Shown here: piece by piece, positions 59,683 through 64,000 of the stretch
Numbering within the stretch: position 1 is the first letter of the stretch
Layout: each line of letters opens with the position of its first letter
Origin: Xylocopa sonorina
Lineage: Eukaryota > Arthropoda > Insecta > Hymenoptera > Apidae
NCBI RefSeq assembly: GCF_050948175.1
Contig: NC_135195.1
Location: 4,678,001 to 4,742,000 of the forward strand
Reading direction: 5' to 3'
Length of the DNA stretch: 64,000 nucleotides
Translations under genes and position numbers: made by a program
The notes under the pieces: model-generated
Told to the model about the DNA's origin: nothing
Database searches by the model: none
What the model saw: only the letters and a program-made list of their open reading frames with translations

Positions 59683-62450
59683 GCTTAAAGAAAAATATCT
59701 GGAAAAGTGATACGCAAAGTTTTCAGAGTGAATTTTAACACGACATCGGCAGATGCGAGTCGAAAGCATTCCTTTCAGCGGTGAAACGATCAATTTAATG
59801 TAATCCTGGTTAACCTCCTTCCAACGTCGTCGAGCTATTAGATGTACGGGTCTTATGAATTTTAATTTTAACGCTAAATATTCAAAAGCTGTTCCAGCGA
59901 GGTTCACTCTTCGCCGTCCAATAGTCGAATACACGATAGGTAATCGAACTTTCTCTGGACTTTAATTATCCTCGAGTGGACGCAATTTTCAATTAATCTC
60001 GATTCGAATTTTTTCACGTTTCTTTCTAATTTCGCATCGAGTCGAATTCGTTTGTTTCAACTAAAAATTGCAGACTGTCGGTTCGACTTGGTCATTTGAC
60101 GGTATCTCTCTTGTTCTTTTTTGTATCGTAGATTCACGCATTGTCAACGTGTGAAATGAAAGATACGATATCTTCATCGACGTTCGACTGTAGTTATCTA
60201 GAAATGATGCTCCATTTCTTCTGACGCTTGTGTTTCGATCTATGTTGCATTTTGAAATATATCTTAATTAAATGAAACATATTGGTGTAAAAGACCAGTG
60301 ACGAATGAATAAAAATTCATAAAATTATCAGAGTAGGAATAATCATTCTGTGATGCTTTTCATTTCCTGTGACAGCATTTTAATTTCATTTTATTTCCTC
60401 ACTTCTTCGCTTTTCGCAGAAAACGAAATACCCCTGGAGCTGACTAATGAAACGAACATTTTCATTCGCAACGCAAGTAAATTTTTTCCATACGATACAC
60501 AAAAATCCACGTTTTCATCGAAGATCCTCCCAACAGACGTTAAAATGAATAAACAGTTGTGTATTTTCAAATATTTTCTAACAGGCTAATCAAAACAAAT
60601 ATAAGTCATCGTTAGAAAATTCTAATTCATTTTACTAACGTCTATTCGATGCACGAAGCGTTCAACCCCCGTCCATTCCACCCCAAATTGGCGTCTCCTC
60701 AGACTTTCGCGAACCGCGTTACATCGCCCCACGTGGAGGCAATTTTCGTCGAGCATACATTCAAAGGACGTTCAAGGGACCTGTCGAGATCACTGATACG
60801 TTTTCTGCGCGTGTGTGTCGCGTGTAACACGGTGGATGGTTACATATTACCAGGTGCAATCCTTTCGACACAGAAGAAGCTGGATAAGCGACGTTGAGAA
60901 ATTCAGCTTCCACATGGGTGGCGAGTAGATTCATGGTAAAAAGTCCCTTGAAACATCCCTCATGTTCACTTCAATCGTACCTACTTCTGCTCGAGAATTT
61001 GATTTAACGAATGGTTCGTCAAAAGTAAAAAACAAAAAGGTGCATCTCGCGTACGTTTAAGTAATGAAAATAATGAAGGGTGTTCTTCATTGGACGAGGA
61101 GGATCAAGTGCAAGGTCGGAAGAAAATTTTGCCTGTGTCAGCAAATTGCCTTCCATTAATAATCGCGTTCGATCCCCGCGTTCAAGTAACTCGCCGCGAA
61201 AAGTACTCGCGATTGATCACCAGGGCTCCAACTATTTCTAACCCAGATATCGATATTAACCGAGGCTTAATTTAATTTCCAGCTGGTCGGTGGAATTCGA
61301 ACGCGCCTACACTATTTCGATTTCGCGCGCTCGATAACGTGACTGATAACTGGACCAGGGGTATTTATGCGCTTGTTGTGCACTTGTAAATATGCAGAAT
61401 ATGCGAAGCATCCAATGCAATGCGCGCGTTGCGATATTTTTAGCGGATTAAACAGGTCTTCGCTTCTTTAGCTGCGTAACTAACAGTATACTTTTTTTTC
61501 GCATTTTGCAAGAATTTTTCCAATATATTTAGTTATTTTTATTATTTTAGAAAATTTTTAAGTATTGAGTTACTAGAATTTAAAGAAGCTATTGATTCTT
61601 CCTCTCAGCTGATTGGTCAAAGGAAATCGACCCCTCTTTTTCGTAATGATTATTAAAATTAAACAAAAAGGTGACGACGAGTCGATAGGAAATTAATTCT
61701 AAATTCACATCCAGAAATAATCTAAACCTCTATTTAAAAGTCCACGTAGAGCCTCAAGAAAGAATTTCTTAAGGGTAGTTTATAAATGTTTGCACAAACG
61801 TGGTTCTTTGTATCAAATATAATTCTTTTTCCACAATAAAAATTCCTATATTCTTTATATTTATTTATAGCTATTAAAATTTAGTAGCCAAACATTATGG
61901 TCGCAATATGAACAAAAATTATTACACAATTCGAACAAATCAGCGATCAATGAAAATTCGAGTGCATAAATCGCTGAAAACTTCAAACATGACACAGTGT
62001 ACAAAGAAAAAGGCAAATAATAGTGCCAAAACAGTATCCTTCGAGTTTAAAACAGTTCTTAATTTTTCTATTTAGAGTCGAACGTTCAAGATCGCGAAGC
62101 AAATGAAAATTTCCGGATATCAACGTGCGTTTCCATCGTTCGCAAAGTATTTCCCCGCCAGCATCATCCCCCGTTGCGCTCGAATTCATTTCCCACTCGT
62201 CTCGAACTACCTGGCTCGAATTAAAATTCTGTCGCTTCGTTGCGGATTATCCGCGAGCGATTCGATACACGTTGCTTGGACAGAATTCCCTCGATTGTCG
62301 TATTCAACGGTTTTTGCCCGAGTCTCCAGCGAGAAACCAGAAGAAGGAAGCGGAACTGGGTCTAACCGTACGTAACGCGATGATAAATGAGGAAACAGTT
62401 TGATCCCGTTGCGGTTTTCAGGCTCCTTTTTTAATCAATCACGCGATCGC

Positions 62451-62555
62451 GTTGCTTTCCAAGAATTTCCAACTCCCATTCCGAATTTACGAAAAACCTG
62501 TCACTGCTTGCGTGCTTACAATGTCTTTATATTTGCGAGAGATGGAGTAGAGTTC
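62451..62555. repeat. Dispersed repeat B, copy 2
   Basis: Partner of 56100-56205. No transposon ends were recognised around either copy. Confidence 0.8.
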
Positions 62556-63646
62556 GAAATGTTGAAACATTTGCAACTGGGTTATGTTATGAAAATTCTG
62601 TAAGCTTGTTTGAAAAGTTGAAACATTTGTAATCGAGTTATGTTATGAGAATTCTGTAAGCTGAGTCGGAATTTAAAAGTACTGTGCGTGTTAATTGTTT
62701 GAATAGTTATTAAGAGCAAATTAGTATCTATTTTAAATGTATACTTCGACAAAAAGTGGTGAGTTTTAGAAAAAATTAAGAGAACAGGATGCTTTAGTTT
62801 TCATGAACAGCACTGTACTTTTTCGAAGTTCTATCGAAGTGAAAAAGTGAAGGAAAAAGAAGAAAGAGATAGTTGTATAAATACTTATTCAAGTTTTCAT
62901 CACAGACGTAATCTCTCATTATTTATCTTTACACTTGGACATCAAAGTTACAGAAAACCTCTTTAATCACTCACAACTTTGAAAAAAAGTCCATGATTAT
63001 ACTACTGATTCTACAGGACGGTTCTCGCTTCGTTTCGACTTGCGATTAAAATGTTTTGCTATAAAAAACTGGTATCAGTTTCAACGACGCAACCAGGTAC
63101 ACGTTTCTCTCTATCCAAAACTACATCTAAGAATCATTTTTTTCATTAAAAATGTTCTTTAAAGATTCGACAAAGGAAGCTCGAAAAACCGCAACGCGAT
63201 AAAAACCAAATGCATAATGAACCCGTATGCAGTTCCTCAAAATGAACGAAATGGACGTATCTAATTCCCATAATGGAATATCGTTGAGTCCGCAGAAAAC
63301 GAGCGAGAAACCTAAATAAATTCCCTACAAACAGCAGTTAAGCGAGATGAGTCATCAGTGCCGCAAGATCAGAACGGAAAGCGTAGCAGCCACCCCTCTA
63401 ATCGATCCTGACCGCATCTACAGGTCGATAGATTCCACGCGATCTCTGTCGACGGATCAGTCGAGGATCCTCGATCGAGGCTCGAGGTCGCGGCCCTCCT
63501 CGTTTCAGAGCTCGACGTACAAGGAAGCGTGCGTTGTTTTGGTAACAGAGGGTGGTGGTAGATGGGGGGTGAGTGGATCGTTGCGAGGTAGACACCGATT
63601 AAAACCTTTGAGGGGACGTAGAGAGGACAGAATCGAAGTGACTCAC

Positions 63647-63870
63647 CGCGTTCCCGTGTGCCCATTCGAACGTTTCCCGCTGCTCTCCTCGTCCTCGTCG
63701 TCCTCGTCGTCCCTCGAGGTCGCCAGCGAGTGGGGCGCAGAAGAGGGTGCACTGCTACCGGAATCGGGCCCTGGGCCCATCCTCGAACCGGAAGCACCGC
63801 TGCAGCCCGCCGAGGACGTCGACAGACCACCCCCTCCTCCCTGGCCCTCCTCGTTCTCCGCACGATCCAC
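63647..63870 (-). CDS. Cngl: Cngl N-terminal coding exon (internal exon, start codon not in window)
   Basis: The exon follows a good acceptor (TTTTCAG, then GTGGATC) and ends at a consensus donor (ACGCG, then GTGAGT). It holds 224 nt: 74 codons plus two bases of the next. The frame upstream of the acceptor meets a TGA within a few codons and the first codon is GTG, so the true start must be on an exon to the right of the window, unless an internal ATG (RMGPG) is used. The peptide is cytoplasmic and disordered: VDRAENEEGQ, a run of glycines, Ser/Pro-rich sequence, then an acidic stretch (DDEDDEDEE) and NGHTGTR. There is no domain to recognise. It is assigned to Cngl because phase 2 at its donor joins exactly to the phase-2 acceptors at 50278 and 38453. 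Reading through the donor gives an immediate TGA. Confidence 0.7.
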
Positions 63871-64000
63871 CTGAAAATTTCACCAACCGTTTTAGTATCA
63901 AACCGTGGACTCGATTCTTTCCTTTTTTTTTGGTCGTTGAAACTGTTCTGGCGACCACCATACTCGCCTTTGCACCATAGTCGATACTTAACGATCGTTA

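Larger units (their letters stand above)
38454..63646 (-). other. 25.2-kb Cngl first visible intron, divided by the cassette exon
   Basis: This phase-2 intron lies between the N-terminal exon and the pore exon. The probable cassette at 50045-50278 splits it into 38454-50044 and 50279-63646. It contains most of the repeats: arrays at 43432-43801, 47214-48050, 50311-50665 and 53774-54878, the piggyBac-like element at 44173-45192, the hAT-like element at 59448-59682, and three dispersed repeat pairs. Two open frames (41597-42178 plus, 53364-53744 minus) are listed as weak candidates. The rest is AT-rich unique sequence. Confidence 0.7.
1579..63870 (-). other. Cngl: Cngl gene, cyclic nucleotide-gated channel-like; eight coding exons in view
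   Basis: This is the whole gene as visible, read on the minus strand. The coding exons are 63870-63647, 50278-50045 (probable cassette), 38453-37560, 18133-17803, 7001-6778, 5063-3899, 3399-2938 and 2187-1579. Summed without the cassette they give 3909 nt, exactly 1303 codons including TAG. The protein has the CNG order: N-terminal cytoplasmic region, S1-S4, S5-pore-S6, C-linker, cyclic nucleotide-binding domain, then a tail of about 700 residues. Pore TTIGDLP, binding-pocket FGEIG and R-T, and the sequence just after R-T match what I remember of the insect Cngl branch. CNG channels are plasma-membrane cation channels opened by cGMP or cAMP. Family assignment is secure; the choice of Cngl over other insect CNG paralogues rests on memory. 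The 5' end is outside the window. Confidence 0.9.

Noticed and set aside
63347..63874. Plus-strand 175-codon open frame over the N-terminal exon
   Set aside because: It overlaps the coding exon in antisense, with a poly-Ser run that mirrors the acidic stretch. The part outside the exon is TCGA-rich and shows no recognisable protein.

Overview
This is an intron-rich, AT-rich piece of an insect nuclear genome. Every exon I can defend belongs to one gene on the minus strand: an insect cyclic nucleotide-gated channel-like gene (Cngl/CNG channel family). The very large introns, CpG-rich patches in an AT-rich background and small non-autonomous transposons suggest a hymenopteran, probably a bee. 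That taxonomic call is inference.

Reading the minus strand from right to left, the coding parts are: an N-terminal acidic/Gly-rich exon (63647-63870); a probable 78-codon cassette exon (50045-50278); the S1-to-pore exon (37560-38453); the S6/C-linker exon (17803-18133); the first part of the cyclic nucleotide-binding domain (6778-7001); the end of that domain plus a long tail (3899-5063); a tail exon (2938-3399); and the last exon with a coiled coil, acidic run and stop (1579-2187). All junctions are GT/AG and the phases agree throughout. The spliced product is 1302 residues without the cassette and 1380 with it. The start codon lies beyond the right edge. Residue numbers in the entries count from the first visible codon and omit the cassette.

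The introns are 25.2 kb (split in two by the cassette), 19.4 kb, 10.8 kb, 1.7 kb, 0.75 kb and 0.5 kb. They hold about ten unrelated tandem-repeat arrays with units of roughly 85-350 bp, three pairs of dispersed repeats, a piggyBac-like 1020-bp element with TTAA flanks (44173-45192), a 235-bp hAT-like MITE (59448-59682), pyrimidine tracts and microsatellites. I recognise no second conserved protein-coding gene. A few long open frames inside introns are listed as weak candidates. I saw no convincing tRNA or rRNA gene and no CRISPR array.

The most interesting signals are in the cytoplasmic tails of the channel. They are a SILK plus KSVTF pair matching the paired docking motifs of protein phosphatase 1, a leucine-proline motif repeated three times after the nucleotide-binding domain, a pair of W-x6-hydrophobic-x5-hydrophobic basic helices (one in the cassette, one in the next exon) that fit the 1-8-14 calmodulin pattern, and a clean C-terminal heptad coiled coil. 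Together they suggest a channel built as a Ca2+/phosphatase-regulated scaffold whose modules could be switched by splicing. The motifs are seen in the sequence; the function is inference.
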